Positions 9,993-18,660 of a stretch of 64,000 nucleotides of DNA are shown in pieces. Numbering within the stretch: position 1 is the first letter of the stretch; the number at the start of each line of letters is the position of its first letter. Source of the DNA: Chitinilyticum aquatile DSM 21506 (GTDB lineage: Bacteria > Pseudomonadota > Gammaproteobacteria > Burkholderiales > Chitinibacteraceae); the NCBI RefSeq assembly GCF_000430805.1, contig NZ_AUMS01000012.1, positions 62,001 to 126,000 on the forward strand, in the 5' to 3' direction. A program made the translations under genes and the position numbers. Under the pieces are notes generated by a model that saw only the letters and a list, made by a program, of their open reading frames with translations, was not told the DNA's origin and searched no databases.

Positions 9993-10847
9993 ATGCACCC
10001 CCTGATTTCCGTTGCCGAATTGCAGGCCAGTCTGGGTACGCCCGGTCTGGTCGTGGTTGACTGCCGGCATGATCTGGCCGACCCGCAGGCCGGGCGCGCC
10101 GCCTATGCGGCCAGCCATATCCCCGGCGCGGTCTTTCTGCATCTGGACGACGATCTCTCCGCCCCGCTTACCGGCACCAATGGCCGGCACCCGCAGCCCG
10201 ATGCCACCGTACTGGCGCAGAAGCTGGGGGCCGTCGGGATCGGCAATGCCAGCCATGTGGTGGCCTACGATGCTGCTGGTGGCCCGTTTGCCGCGCGGCT
10301 GTGGTGGCTCCTGCGCTGGCTGGGGCATGAGGCGGTGCAGGTGCTGGATGGTGGCTGGCCGGCCTGGCAGGCGGCTGGAGCCGAAGTCTCGGCCGCGCAG
10401 CCGGTGCCTCTGCCAGTGCGTTTTACCGCGACCCCCGATGATGCCCGCGTGGTGCGCGTGACCGAGGTTGAAGCCAATCTGGCGAACCCGCAATTCACGC
10501 TGCTCGATGCGCGCAGTGGCGAGCGTTTTGTCGGCATCGGCGAAACCAAGGACCCGGTTGGCGGTCATATTCCGGGGGCCAGAAACCGCTTTTGCATGCA
10601 GAACCTCGGCGCTGATGGCCGCTTCAAGCCGGCCGCACAATTGCGTGACGAATGGTTGGCGGTGCTGGGTGATCTGGCACCGGAAAATATCGTGCACCAG
10701 TGCGGCTCGGGTGTGACGGCCTGCCATAACCAGTTGGCGCTCACAGTCGCCGGCCTGCCGGCCGGGCGCCTGTATGTCGGCTCGTGGAGCGAATGGTGCA
10801 GTGATCCGGCACGGCCGGTCAGCACCGAGCCGGCATCCGGCGCATGA
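9993..10847 (+). CDS. sseA: 3-mercaptopyruvate sulfurtransferase
   Basis: 284 residues with two rhodanese domains. The N-terminal domain (about 1-140) lacks a catalytic Cys and the C-terminal one carries the active-site loop CGSGVTACH near residue 235. CGSGVT is the loop type of mercaptopyruvate sulfurtransferases, whereas thiosulfate sulfurtransferases usually have CRKGVT. The enzyme moves sulfane sulfur from 3-mercaptopyruvate to thiol acceptors. The ATG at 9993 follows a TGAGG ribosome site. The ORF ends 76 bp before the next gene. Confidence 0.92.
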   Translation: MHPLISVAELQASLGTPGLVVVDCRHDLADPQAGRAAYAASHIPGAVFLHLDDDLSAPLTGTNGRHPQPDATVLAQKLGAVGIGNASHVVAYDAAGGPFAARLWWLLRWLGHEAVQVLDGGWPAWQAAGAEVSAAQPVPLPVRFTATPDDARVVRVTEVEANLANPQFTLLDARSGERFVGIGETKDPVGGHIPGARNRFCMQNLGADGRFKPAAQLRDEWLAVLGDLAPENIVHQCGSGVTACHNQLALTVAGLPAGRLYVGSWSEWCSDPARPVSTEPASGA

Positions 10848-10923
10848 TTGCCGGTTTTCTGCTGGCATTTTGCGCGAGATGCGGTTCACTGAAAGAATCG
10901 GGTCGTGCGCAAGGGGATTCAAA

Positions 10924-11733
10924 ATGAATACGCCAAAGAGTGTGTCGCGCAGGATGGGCCGCTTGCTTGCCGCGCTGGCTGGCTGGCTGCTGGCCACCGC
11001 CGCGTTCGCCGCGCCGCCGATTACGCTGACGCTGCAGGAATACCCGCCCTTCATGGGGCAGAATCTTCCCTATCAGGGTCTGCTGACGCGCGTGGTGACC
11101 GAGTCGTTCGCCAGGCAGGGCGTTGCGGTGACGCTGGTTCCCGTTCCGAACAATCGCGCCATCGAGGCGCCCCGACGCGGTCTTTACGATGGCAGTTTTG
11201 GCTGGGCGCGCTCGCCGGAACGCGAGAAAGACCTTTTCTACACCGAGCCGGTGATGGCGCTGCGCATGGTGTTCTGCCAGCGCAAGGGCGAAACCTATGC
11301 CTGGCAGACGCTGAGTGATCTGGCGCCTTACCGCATCGGGGCGACCAGCGGCAATTATTACTCGGATGATTTTACCAATCTGCAGAAAAGCGGCGTACTG
11401 AACGTCGATTTCGCCGGTTCGGATGTCAGCAATTTCCGCAAGCTGCTCTCGAAGCGCATCGACCTGTTTCCGGTTGACGCCGAAGTCGGCCCCTACCTGA
11501 TGGCGACCAATCTGACGCCGGCCGAAGTTGCCCAGCTGAGCTGCCAGGACAAGGCCTACTGGACTGCGCCGCTGCACGTGGTGATTTCGCGCCAGCGCAG
11601 TGACGGTGCCGAGCTGGTTCGCCAGTTCAATGCGGGCCTGGCCGGGCTGAAGCAGAGCGGCGAATTCAATGCCTTGCTGGACGAGGCTCGCAAGAAGATC
11701 AACCAGCTCGCGCAGGGCAAGCGCGACAAATAG
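10924..11733 (+). CDS. Periplasmic substrate-binding protein, family 3 type
   Basis: 269 residues. After a positively charged start a signal peptide covers about residues 10-30 (LLAALAGWLLATAAFAAPP). The mature protein begins ITLTLQEYPPFMG and follows the fold of amino-acid-type binding proteins (family SBP_bac_3), including WARSPEREKDLFYTEPV and the PYRIGATSGNYYSDDF hinge. No permease or ATPase is adjacent, so it may be an orphan receptor or serve a distant transporter. The ATG at 10924 is preferred over longer frames because the signal peptide begins just after it. Confidence 0.85.
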   Translation: MNTPKSVSRRMGRLLAALAGWLLATAAFAAPPITLTLQEYPPFMGQNLPYQGLLTRVVTESFARQGVAVTLVPVPNNRAIEAPRRGLYDGSFGWARSPEREKDLFYTEPVMALRMVFCQRKGETYAWQTLSDLAPYRIGATSGNYYSDDFTNLQKSGVLNVDFAGSDVSNFRKLLSKRIDLFPVDAEVGPYLMATNLTPAEVAQLSCQDKAYWTAPLHVVISRQRSDGAELVRQFNAGLAGLKQSGEFNALLDEARKKINQLAQGKRDK

Positions 11734-11754
11734 CGCACTTGTTATTTTTTTGGT

Positions 11755-11813
11755 GGGTATGAAGCCCTGGCCATTTCCTGCAAATGGTCAGGGCTTCATA
11801 CTTTATCGGGTAT
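11755..11813 (+). repeat. 59-bp hairpin element, copy B
   Basis: The arms GTATGAAGCCCTGGCCATTT and its complement (11757-11776, 11782-11801) differ by one G-T pair, giving a 20-bp stem with a 5-nt loop. The tail box ATAC-N8-GTAT ends at 11813, 3 nt from the stop of glycerate kinase on the minus strand. It separates two convergent genes and may act as a terminator. Confidence 0.85.
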
Positions 11814-11816
11814 ATG

Positions 11817-12965
11817 TCATTGCCGGCCCAGCGCCAGCAGTGCGGCCACATTGCGTGCCGTGCGCGCCAGATTGGTCCGCGCCTCCGCCAGCACGTCAGC
11901 CAGCGGCATCGCACGCGGCACACAGGCAAAGACGGCATCGATGCCGTGCGGGTGCACCGCATCCACATCATCAGCTACGCTGCCGGCAAGCGCGATAACC
12001 GGCAAACCCGCGCGTTTGCCGCGCCGTGCCACACCGATGGGGCTTTTGCCGCGCAGGCTCTGGCCATCGAGCCGGCCTTCGCCGGTAATGAGCAGATCGG
12101 CATCGGCGATCCGGGCATCGAATTCAAGCGCATCGAGCACGATGTCGATGCCGGGCCTCAGCCGGCCGCCGAGAAAGGCGAGGGCGGCTGCGCCCATGCC
12201 ACCGGCCGCCCCAGCGCCGGGCATCTGCGCGACATCGCGGCCCAGTGTCGTCTTGATGATTGCGCCATAGTGCGCGAGCGCGGCATCAAGCGTCGCAACC
12301 ATGGCCGGACTGGCGCCTTTCTGCGGGCCGAAAACCTGCGAAGCGCCCTGCGGGCCGGTCAGCGGATTGTCGACATCGCAGGCAACGTCGAAACGGCAGT
12401 GCGCGAGTCGCGGATCAAGGCCGGCAGGGTCGATGCGCGCCAGCCTGGCCAGTGCCGCACCACCGGCGGGCAGATCGCGGCCGGTGTCGTCCAGAAAGCG
12501 CATGCCGAGCGCACGCAGCATGCCGCTGCCGCCGTCATTGGTCGCCGAGCCGCCAATGGCAAGAATGAAATGCCGCGCACCGGTATCCAGCGCCGCAAGA
12601 ATCAGCTCCCCCGTGCCCTCGGTGGAAGCCAGTAGCGGATTGCGATCAGTTGGTGGCACCAGCATCAGGCCGCTGGCAGTGGCCATTTCGATGATGGCGC
12701 TGCGACCGTCGCCGAGCAGTCCCCAGCTGGCCGTCACCGGTGCGCCCAGTGGCCCGCTGACGGTTGCCATGTGGCGCCGGCCAGCGGTGGCGCGAACCAG
12801 CACATCCAGCGTGCCTTCGCCGCCGTCAGCGACCGGCATTTCCAGCACGGCAACGCCGGGCAACTGCTCGCGCAGCGCAGCGGCAATGATGGCGGCGACC
12901 TCACTGGCGCTGAGGCTTTCCTTGAAGGAATCGGGGGCGACGACAATCTTGCGCAGCGGGTGCAT
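11817..12965 (-). CDS. Glycerate kinase
   Basis: A 382-residue kinase of the GlxK/GarK family, phosphorylating D-glycerate from ATP, usually to 2-phosphoglycerate. The N-terminal signature APDSFKESLSA is diagnostic. Other family segments are MPVADGGEGTLDVL, AIGGSATNDGGSGML and GEGRLDGQSL, in the expected order. Length is typical (about 380). It lies between two 59-bp elements and upstream of a dienelactone hydrolase on the same strand; no glyoxylate-pathway partner is next to it. Confidence 0.94.
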   Translation of the reverse strand: MHPLRKIVVAPDSFKESLSASEVAAIIAAALREQLPGVAVLEMPVADGGEGTLDVLVRATAGRRHMATVSGPLGAPVTASWGLLGDGRSAIIEMATASGLMLVPPTDRNPLLASTEGTGELILAALDTGARHFILAIGGSATNDGGSGMLRALGMRFLDDTGRDLPAGGAALARLARIDPAGLDPRLAHCRFDVACDVDNPLTGPQGASQVFGPQKGASPAMVATLDAALAHYGAIIKTTLGRDVAQMPGAGAAGGMGAAALAFLGGRLRPGIDIVLDALEFDARIADADLLITGEGRLDGQSLRGKSPIGVARRGKRAGLPVIALAGSVADDVDAVHPHGIDAVFACVPRAMPLADVLAEARTNLARTARNVAALLALGRQ

Positions 12966-12980
12966 GGTTATGATCTTGAT

Positions 12981-13039
12981 GGGTATAAGCCTGAAGCCAT
13001 TTGCAATGAATGGCTGCAGGCTTATACCCTTGCTGCTTA
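12981..13039 (+). repeat. 59-bp hairpin element, copy C
   Basis: The arms GGGTATAAGCCTGAAGCCATT and AATGGCTGCAGGCTTATACCC are almost perfectly complementary. The tail overlaps the TAA stop (13037-13039, minus strand) of the dienelactone hydrolase gene. Confidence 0.85.
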
Positions 13040-13786
13040 TGCGGGGATGCTGTGCAGTGTGCGGCCGAACAGGTCGAGCGCGAGCTGGTAGCCCTTCAGT
13101 GCCAGCGCGGCGTCATAGCGGTCACCCTCGTCACGCATGAAGGCGTGTACGCCGTTGAATTCGTGCCAGCTGAACACGAGGCCGGCGGCAGTCATGTCCT
13201 GGTAGACCTTGGCGCGGCCTGCCGGCGGAATATGCGGATCCTGCTTGCCCCAGACCATCAGCATCTCGCCCTTGATCTCGCCGATGCGTTCCATGCTGTG
13301 CTGGCCGGGCTGGTTCGGAATCACGTTGCTGTGCAGGTCGGTGGCGTAGAAGCACGCGGTGGCTTCGATTTCCGGCTGCAGCGCGGCACGGAAGGCCAGG
13401 TGGCCGCCGATGCAGAAGCCCATGGCGCCAAAGCGGTTGCTTGACCACGGCTGCAGCTTCGCCCAGTCGAGCATCGCGCGGTTGTCGCTGTCGTAGCCGC
13501 AGACATCCTTGGCCTGCTTGTCGGCATTGCCCTTGTCGCGGCCGGCGTCGTCATAGGCCAGTACGGTGCCGATGGGGTTGAGCTCGTGGAATACTTCGGC
13601 CACCAGCACCGCGTAGCCGTGCCCGGCGATCAGGCGCGCTGCGCGCTCGATCGGACCAGTCTGCTGGAAGATTTCCGAATACAGCAGGATGACCGGGTAT
13701 TTGCCTGCGGCTTGCGGGCGATGCACATAGGTACGCATCACGCCGGTGGGGGTGTTCAGGTCGACGATTTCGCTTTGGATCAGCAT
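13037..13786 (-). CDS. Dienelactone hydrolase family protein
   Basis: 249 residues of the alpha/beta-hydrolase fold. The nucleophile elbow GFCIGG gives the Cys of dienelactone hydrolases near residue 120; the acid and base are probably Asp in WGKQDPHIP and His in FNGVHAFM. These enzymes open dienelactones or related esters. Neighbours give no pathway. The ATG at 13786 is taken because it starts the conserved part; a longer upstream frame lacks homology character. The stop codon lies inside repeat element C. Confidence 0.88.
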   Translation of the reverse strand: MLIQSEIVDLNTPTGVMRTYVHRPQAAGKYPVILLYSEIFQQTGPIERAARLIAGHGYAVLVAEVFHELNPIGTVLAYDDAGRDKGNADKQAKDVCGYDSDNRAMLDWAKLQPWSSNRFGAMGFCIGGHLAFRAALQPEIEATACFYATDLHSNVIPNQPGQHSMERIGEIKGEMLMVWGKQDPHIPPAGRAKVYQDMTAAGLVFSWHEFNGVHAFMRDEGDRYDAALALKGYQLALDLFGRTLHSIPA

Positions 13787-13823
13787 GCGGATGTTCCGTG
13801 TTGAGGTGGGCGGGAAAAAGGGA

Positions 13824-14534
13824 TCAGGCCGGTCCTGCCGGCAGGCTTTGCAGCAGTAACCGTGCCAGCTGGGTGGCCGGTGCCAGCTCGGCATCCAGTG
13901 GCAGAAAGCCGAATTGGCGTGTCTGCGGGTGATGCGGGGTGAATGCCGCTTCCGTTTCCGGGCTGCTGGCGAGGTACTGCGCGGCGAGGATGCGCAGCTG
14001 GCTGCAGCTGTCGCTTTGTGCCTGCAGATACTGTCCCAGTGCACCCAGAAGGGCGTGCTGATCCGGTGTGCCGGTGGGAGGGCTGGTGATGATCTGGCGG
14101 GTGATGCTCATCAGCAAGGGGGCCAGGCCGGCACCGGACAGCAGGGTGACTGCTTCGCTGCAAAAGCTGGCCGCGCCTGTCGGTCCGGCATGCAGCCAGG
14201 CATCCGGCATGGGAGCGAGGCTGTCCAGCAGCGGTGCCAGATGCGCGAGAGCCGCGCTGCTGCCGCCAGCCGCCAGCATGAAACCGTATTCAATTCCGGC
14301 CGGGCTGGCTTGCAGCGCCAGATCGGCACAGGCAACCGGGCAGGCTGCCGCCATGCCCAGTGCCATTGCCAGCGGCTGCTGCACCAGCAGGATGGCGCCG
14401 GCATTGCTTCGGGCTGGCAGGGTATCGGGGGTACAAAGGGTGTAATCGGCAGCGGGCGGGTGCTTGGCCCAGCGCGCTGCCAGCAGCGCCCCGGTGTCAG
14501 GCTGGCTCACGACCAGCAAGGCGGGGCGCGTCAT
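13824..14534 (-). CDS. Unknown protein downstream of fnr, faintly resembling a 6PGDH-like dehydrogenase
   Basis: 236 residues, 13 bp after the fnr stop and probably co-transcribed. I do not recognise a family. The middle reads PAGIEYGFMLAAGGSSAALAH, then ...LDSLAPMPDAWLHAGPTGAA. This recalls the SGG..GA..G.L.. and GPTGAG segments that end the NAD-binding domain of 3-hydroxyisobutyrate/6-phosphogluconate dehydrogenases. The Rossmann GxGxxG is missing (LLVVSQPDTGALLA instead) and the protein is short, so catalytic activity is doubtful. The ATG at 14534 is the first sensible start; the longer frame overlaps fnr. Confidence 0.7.
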   Translation of the reverse strand: MTRPALLVVSQPDTGALLAARWAKHPPAADYTLCTPDTLPARSNAGAILLVQQPLAMALGMAAACPVACADLALQASPAGIEYGFMLAAGGSSAALAHLAPLLDSLAPMPDAWLHAGPTGAASFCSEAVTLLSGAGLAPLLMSITRQIITSPPTGTPDQHALLGALGQYLQAQSDSCSQLRILAAQYLASSPETEAAFTPHHPQTRQFGFLPLDAELAPATQLARLLLQSLPAGPA

Positions 14535-14547
14535 GGCGGGAGTCCTG

Positions 14548-15297
14548 TCAGCCCTGGCAGCTGTTGAGCAGACGTTTGAGACTGTCGACGTCAACCAGCT
14601 CGATCAGGCGGTTCTGCACCTTGATGTAACCCTGATCCTGGAACTTGGACAGCGTGCGGCTGACCGTTTCCAGCTTCAGGCCAAGGTAGCTGCCGATTTC
14701 CTCGCGCGTCATGCGCAGGTGGAAGCTCATGGCCGAATAGCCGCGCACGGCAAAACGCTGCGACAGGTTCAGCAGGAAGGCGGCGAGACGCTCTTCGGCC
14801 TTCATGTTGCCGAGCAGCAGCATGACGCCGTGGTCGCGCACGATTTCGCGGCTCATCACTTTATACAGGTGGTGCTGCAGCGCCGGCACGTCGCGGGCCA
14901 GCGTTTCGATGTCGCCGAAGGGCAGTTCGCAGACTTCGCTGTCTTCCAGCGCAATCGCGTCGCAGGTGTGGAAATCGGTGCTGATGGCGTCCATGCCCAG
15001 CAATTCGCCGGTCATGTGAAAGCCGGTGACCTGTTCGCGCCCGTCCTCGGAAATGACGCTGGCCTTGAAAAAGCCCAGACGGACTGCATAAAGCGAGCGG
15101 AACGGTTCGCCAGCGCGGTACAGCGCTTCGCCACGCTTGATCGGGCGGCCCTGGGAAATGATGGTATCCAGCTGGCGCAGCTCATCCTGGTTGAGACCGA
15201 CCGGAAGGCACAGTTCGCGCAGGCTGCAGTTCGAGCAGGACTGGCGCAGGCCGCGGAAGGAAACGTCGCGAACCGGGATAGGTGTTTGAATTGACAT
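14548..15297 (-). CDS. fnr: FNR-type oxygen-sensing transcriptional regulator
   Basis: 249 residues of the CRP/FNR family. Four cysteines fit the [4Fe-4S] ligands of FNR: Cys21, Cys24 and Cys30 in CSNCSLRELC, and Cys123 in SEVCELPF. The cyclic-nucleotide-like domain covers about 40-150. The C-terminal helix-turn-helix contains LKLETVSRTLSKF, whose E-SR pattern is the FNR-type recognition helix for TTGAT half sites. A perfect FNR box lies about 60 bp upstream, between this gene and the divergent hemN, allowing autoregulation. The regulator controls the switch to anaerobic metabolism. Confidence 0.95.
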   Translation of the reverse strand: MSIQTPIPVRDVSFRGLRQSCSNCSLRELCLPVGLNQDELRQLDTIISQGRPIKRGEALYRAGEPFRSLYAVRLGFFKASVISEDGREQVTGFHMTGELLGMDAISTDFHTCDAIALEDSEVCELPFGDIETLARDVPALQHHLYKVMSREIVRDHGVMLLLGNMKAEERLAAFLLNLSQRFAVRGYSAMSFHLRMTREEIGSYLGLKLETVSRTLSKFQDQGYIKVQNRLIELVDVDSLKRLLNSCQG

Positions 15298-15354
15298 GGA
15301 TTAGTCCGAATTGCTTAGTGATCTTAGGGTATCGGGATGACTACCTGATTTTAG

Positions 15355-15368
15355 TTGATCTAGATCAA
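15355..15368. promoter_or_regulatory. FNR box TTGATCTAGATCAA
   Basis: A perfect match to TTGAT-N4-ATCAA and fully palindromic. It is centred 90 bp before the hemN start and 64 bp before the fnr start. FNR control of hemN, which replaces the oxygen-requiring enzyme in anoxia, is well established in other bacteria. I could not fix a -10 element with confidence. Confidence 0.9.
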
Positions 15369-15451
15369 GTTGTGGCGGCAAGTATTTAAGGCAAGCTGGC
15401 GCGCCAAAATAAAGCGCAAGATTTCACCACAAGAACATGCACGAGAGCTAC

Positions 15452-16861
15452 ATGTCGACATCATCGCAAGCCAGAGATTCCCGGCAGCTGGTCTTTGACC
15501 GTGAGCTGATTGTTCGCTACGACGGCAATGGCCCTCGCTATACATCCTACCCGACTGCCGATCGTTTTGGTGCCGGCTTTACCTGTGCCGACTATTGCCA
15601 GACCGTTAGCCAACGCGCGCCCGGCACGCTGGCAAAACCGCTGTCATTATATTTCCATCTGCCCTTTTGTAATACCGTTTGTTACTACTGTGCCTGCAAC
15701 AAGGTCATCACCAAGGACACCAGCCGTGCCGACCAGTATCTGGACTACCTGATCCGCGAAATCAACCTGCAGGCCGACCTGTTGCCGCACAAGGGGCTGG
15801 TGCGGCAGCTGCACTTCGGCGGCGGCACGCCGACCTTCCTCAATCATGCCCAGCTCGAACGCCTGATGGGCGCAATCAACGAGCGCTTCAAGCTGCAGCA
15901 GGGGGGGGAATTTTCGATCGAGATCGATCCGCGCAAGGTTGGCATCGAAACGGTGCAATTGCTGGCGCAACTCGGCTTCAATCGCATGAGTGTCGGCATC
16001 CAGGATTTCGACCCGGCGGTACAGAAGGCGGTGAACCGCATCCAGAGCTATGACGAAACGCGCGTGGTCATCGAGGCCGCGCGCATGTACGGTTTCAAGT
16101 CGGTGAGTGTCGACCTGATCTACGGTTTGCCGCTGCAGACGCTGGAGAGCATTGCCGGCACGCTGGAGCAGGTGTTGCAGCTGCGTCCGGACCGCATTTC
16201 GCTCTACAACTACGCGCATCTGCCCGAGCGCTTCATGCCGCAGCGCCGCATCAATGCCGATGAACTCCCTGCGGCCGATGTGAAGCTCGACATCCTGCAG
16301 ATGGCCATCGCGCGGCTGGAAGAGGCCGGCTACGTGTTCATCGGCATGGATCATTTCGCCCTGCCGAATGACGAGCTGACCATCGCACAGCGGCGCGGCC
16401 GCCTGCACCGCAATTTCCAGGGCTATTCGACGCATGCCGATTGCGACCTGATGGCCTTCGGCGTTTCCGCCATCGGCAAGGTCGGTGCCAGCTACAACCA
16501 GAATGCCAAGGATCTCGACGAATACTACAGGCTGCTCGACGCGGGCGGCCTGCCGGTCGTGCGCGGCATGCGGCTGGGGCCGGATGACCTTTTACGCCGC
16601 GCGGTCATCCAGGCGCTGATGTGCCAGTTCGAGGTGTATTACCAGCCCTTTGAAGTCGGCTACATGATCGATTTCGCCCAGTATTTCGACGAGGAGCTGC
16701 AGGCCTTGCGGCAATTCGTCGACGATGGCCTGGTGGAAATCGACCACGAGGCGGTCCGCGTGCTGCCGCGCGGGCGCTTGCTGGTGCGCTCGATTGCCAT
16801 GCAGTTTGACCGCTACCTGCGCACGCGGCAAACTCAGGCCCGCTATTCGAAACTGATCTGA
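15452..16861 (+). CDS. hemN: Oxygen-independent coproporphyrinogen III oxidase (radical SAM)
   Basis: 469 residues from the ATG at 15452, which has GAGAG 5-9 nt upstream; an ATG at 15437 would add five residues. The radical-SAM cluster motif CNTVCYYC (CxxxCxxC) is near residue 70. The family segments GPRYTSYPTADRF, LHFGGGTPTFLN, SVGIQDFDPAVQ and the HemN-specific GMDHFALPNDEL follow in order, with a C-terminal HemN domain. The enzyme decarboxylates coproporphyrinogen III to protoporphyrinogen IX without oxygen. It is divergent from fnr and followed by a TauE/SafE-like gene. Confidence 0.95.
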   Translation: MSTSSQARDSRQLVFDRELIVRYDGNGPRYTSYPTADRFGAGFTCADYCQTVSQRAPGTLAKPLSLYFHLPFCNTVCYYCACNKVITKDTSRADQYLDYLIREINLQADLLPHKGLVRQLHFGGGTPTFLNHAQLERLMGAINERFKLQQGGEFSIEIDPRKVGIETVQLLAQLGFNRMSVGIQDFDPAVQKAVNRIQSYDETRVVIEAARMYGFKSVSVDLIYGLPLQTLESIAGTLEQVLQLRPDRISLYNYAHLPERFMPQRRINADELPAADVKLDILQMAIARLEEAGYVFIGMDHFALPNDELTIAQRRGRLHRNFQGYSTHADCDLMAFGVSAIGKVGASYNQNAKDLDEYYRLLDAGGLPVVRGMRLGPDDLLRRAVIQALMCQFEVYYQPFEVGYMIDFAQYFDEELQALRQFVDDGLVEIDHEAVRVLPRGRLLVRSIAMQFDRYLRTRQTQARYSKLI

Positions 16862-16963
16862 GCCCGGGCTGATCCGGGCCTGCCCCGGACCGCCACGCCC
16901 GGTGTTCAGTCATCAGCCGTTTGCAGGGGGCGTGCTCCTGCTGACTTTCATCCCTGCCTTGCC

Positions 16964-17623
16964 ATGCCCGAATTCAGCTACCTTGCGCTTTTCATTGCCG
17001 GCCTGCTTGGCGGCGGGCACTGTCTTGGCATGTGCGGCGGCGTGGTCGCGGCATTCAGCATGAACCTGCCGGCCGGCCCGCGCTGGCCGCATCATCTGGC
17101 TTTCAATATCGGGCGGCTTTCCGGTTATACCCTGATTGGTATCATTCTGGGAGCAATTGCATCCTTTGCTTCTATTGGCATACTCCAGCAGGTCAAGGAC
17201 GTGCTCTATGTGCTCGCCAACCTGTTGCTGGTGCTGATGGGCTGCTATGTGGCGGGCTGGAATCGCTGGCTATTGCGCCTGGAAAGTCTTGGTGCACCGC
17301 TCTGGCGCCGCATCCAGCCACTGCTGAAGACGCTGCTGCCGGTACGCCACCTCGGTCAGAGTCTGGCGGTGGGCCTGCTGTGGGGCTGGATGCCCTGCGG
17401 TCTGGTCTATACCGCCAGCCTTTCCGCCTTGGCAACCGCCAGTCCGCTTGAAGGCGGGCAGGTGATGCTGGCCTTTGGCCTCGGTACCCTGCCCAATCTG
17501 CTGCTCATCGGGCAGGCCAGCGGCTGGCTGGTCTGTGCCTTGCGCCGCCCCTGGCTGCGCCAGCTGGCTGGCGGGCTGCTGGTGCTGCTGGGCCTGTGGC
17601 GCCTGCTGGCCTTGCTGTTCTAG
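16964..17623 (+). CDS. TauE/SafE-like membrane protein of the fnr-hemN block
   Basis: 219 residues with about six membrane segments. The first contains GGHCLGMCGGVVAAF, whose two cysteines and histidine could bind a metal. This is the short SafE/DsbD_2-like group usually annotated as sulfite exporter TauE/SafE family. In other proteobacteria relatives lie beside cytochrome cbb3 assembly genes, hemN and the FNR/Anr gene, suggesting a role in copper or cytochrome maturation rather than sulfite export. That role is inference. The ATG at 16964 has no strong ribosome site. Confidence 0.8.
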   Translation: MPEFSYLALFIAGLLGGGHCLGMCGGVVAAFSMNLPAGPRWPHHLAFNIGRLSGYTLIGIILGAIASFASIGILQQVKDVLYVLANLLLVLMGCYVAGWNRWLLRLESLGAPLWRRIQPLLKTLLPVRHLGQSLAVGLLWGWMPCGLVYTASLSALATASPLEGGQVMLAFGLGTLPNLLLIGQASGWLVCALRRPWLRQLAGGLLVLLGLWRLLALLF

Positions 17624-17805
17624 CCTCTGCCAGCACTGGCGCGGCTGCCGGGGCTGGTGCGGGAAGGGCATGATCAGGTTCGCACTAGGCTCAGCTTCAT
17701 CGTTTTTCCATCAAGTCTCCATCGGTTTTCCACATGATCGCGGCATGCTGCCTGCCTCAGCCATCGCTGCGGTGCTGTCTGCCGTCGCCTGTTCCGGAAA
17801 CCGCC

Positions 17806-18660
17806 ATGCCCTGGACCTTTGCCCATCCTGCCGCCGTTCTGCCCATTCACGCGCTCTCCGGACGCAGGCTGCCCTTGCCGGCGCTGATCGCTGGCAGTCT
17901 GGCACCGGATGCGGGGTATTACATCGGGCAATTTGCCCTGGCCACGCACGCGCATTCGTTGCCGGGGCTCCTGCAGCTGTGTGTGCCGGTCACCCTGCTG
18001 TCCTTGCTGCTGCTGCGCCAGGTAGCGGGTGACTGTCTGCTTCTGCTGCCGGCACCAAGCCGACCGGTGCTGGAAGCGGCGCTGGTGCTGCCGGGCGCGG
18101 CTGACGTGCTGCTGTCCCCGCGCGTGCTGTTTGCCTGCTGGCTTGGCGCCGCAAGCCACCTGCTGTGGGATATGGCCACGCACCAGTACGGCGGGCTGGT
18201 GCTGTGCTGGCCATGGCTGGCCGGTGACGTAACGCTCTGGCCAGGCTTTGCTCTGCCCGTATTCAAGCTGCTGCAGTATGGCAGCAGCGTTTTTGGTATC
18301 GGCGTCCTTTGGCTGGCGTACCGATCGAAGCGTTGCCAATACGCGGCCGGCGTGCCGGATGAGTGCGGTTTAGCGGGGTGGCAGAGCCGGCGGTTTTTCC
18401 TGCTGTTGCTGGGTGGCGCGGGGCTGCTCGCGATGGTGCTTGCCTACTGGTCCCTGCACGCTGTGCCGGCCGACCGGGTGCTGCGCTTCTGGTTGGTTCG
18501 CAGCATCGTGATCACCACCGTGCTGGTGCTGGCTGGCTGGATCGTGTGTGCGCAGGCCTGGCGCCAGCCGTTCTTTACAGGCCTTCCGGCATCTGCGGCA
18601 GAAAGGCGCCGCTGCCCAGAATCGACGCGGCCAGCCAGAGTACGACCAGTGCATAGATGA
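17806..18660 (+). CDS. DUF4184 family integral membrane protein
   Basis: 284 residues. It opens MPWTFAHPAAVLPI, the characteristic start of DUF4184 proteins, and has several hydrophobic segments and conserved polar positions (PDAGYYIG, THAHSLPGL, SHLLWD) compatible with a membrane metalloenzyme fold. Function unknown. The start at 17806 is chosen because the family begins there; the longer frame upstream is unrelated. The last 86 bp overlap the 3' end of the convergent GspF-like gene. Confidence 0.85.
   Translation: MPWTFAHPAAVLPIHALSGRRLPLPALIAGSLAPDAGYYIGQFALATHAHSLPGLLQLCVPVTLLSLLLLRQVAGDCLLLLPAPSRPVLEAALVLPGAADVLLSPRVLFACWLGAASHLLWDMATHQYGGLVLCWPWLAGDVTLWPGFALPVFKLLQYGSSVFGIGVLWLAYRSKRCQYAAGVPDECGLAGWQSRRFFLLLLGGAGLLAMVLAYWSLHAVPADRVLRFWLVRSIVITTVLVLAGWIVCAQAWRQPFFTGLPASAAERRRCPESTRPARVRPVHR

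Noticed and set aside
15327-15385. GGGTAT and GTAT spaced exactly 59 bp in the fnr-hemN region, as in the element family
   Set aside because: There is no hairpin at the expected centre and no CAGCCATTT core. The symmetric sequence there is the FNR box, centred elsewhere. Taken as chance.
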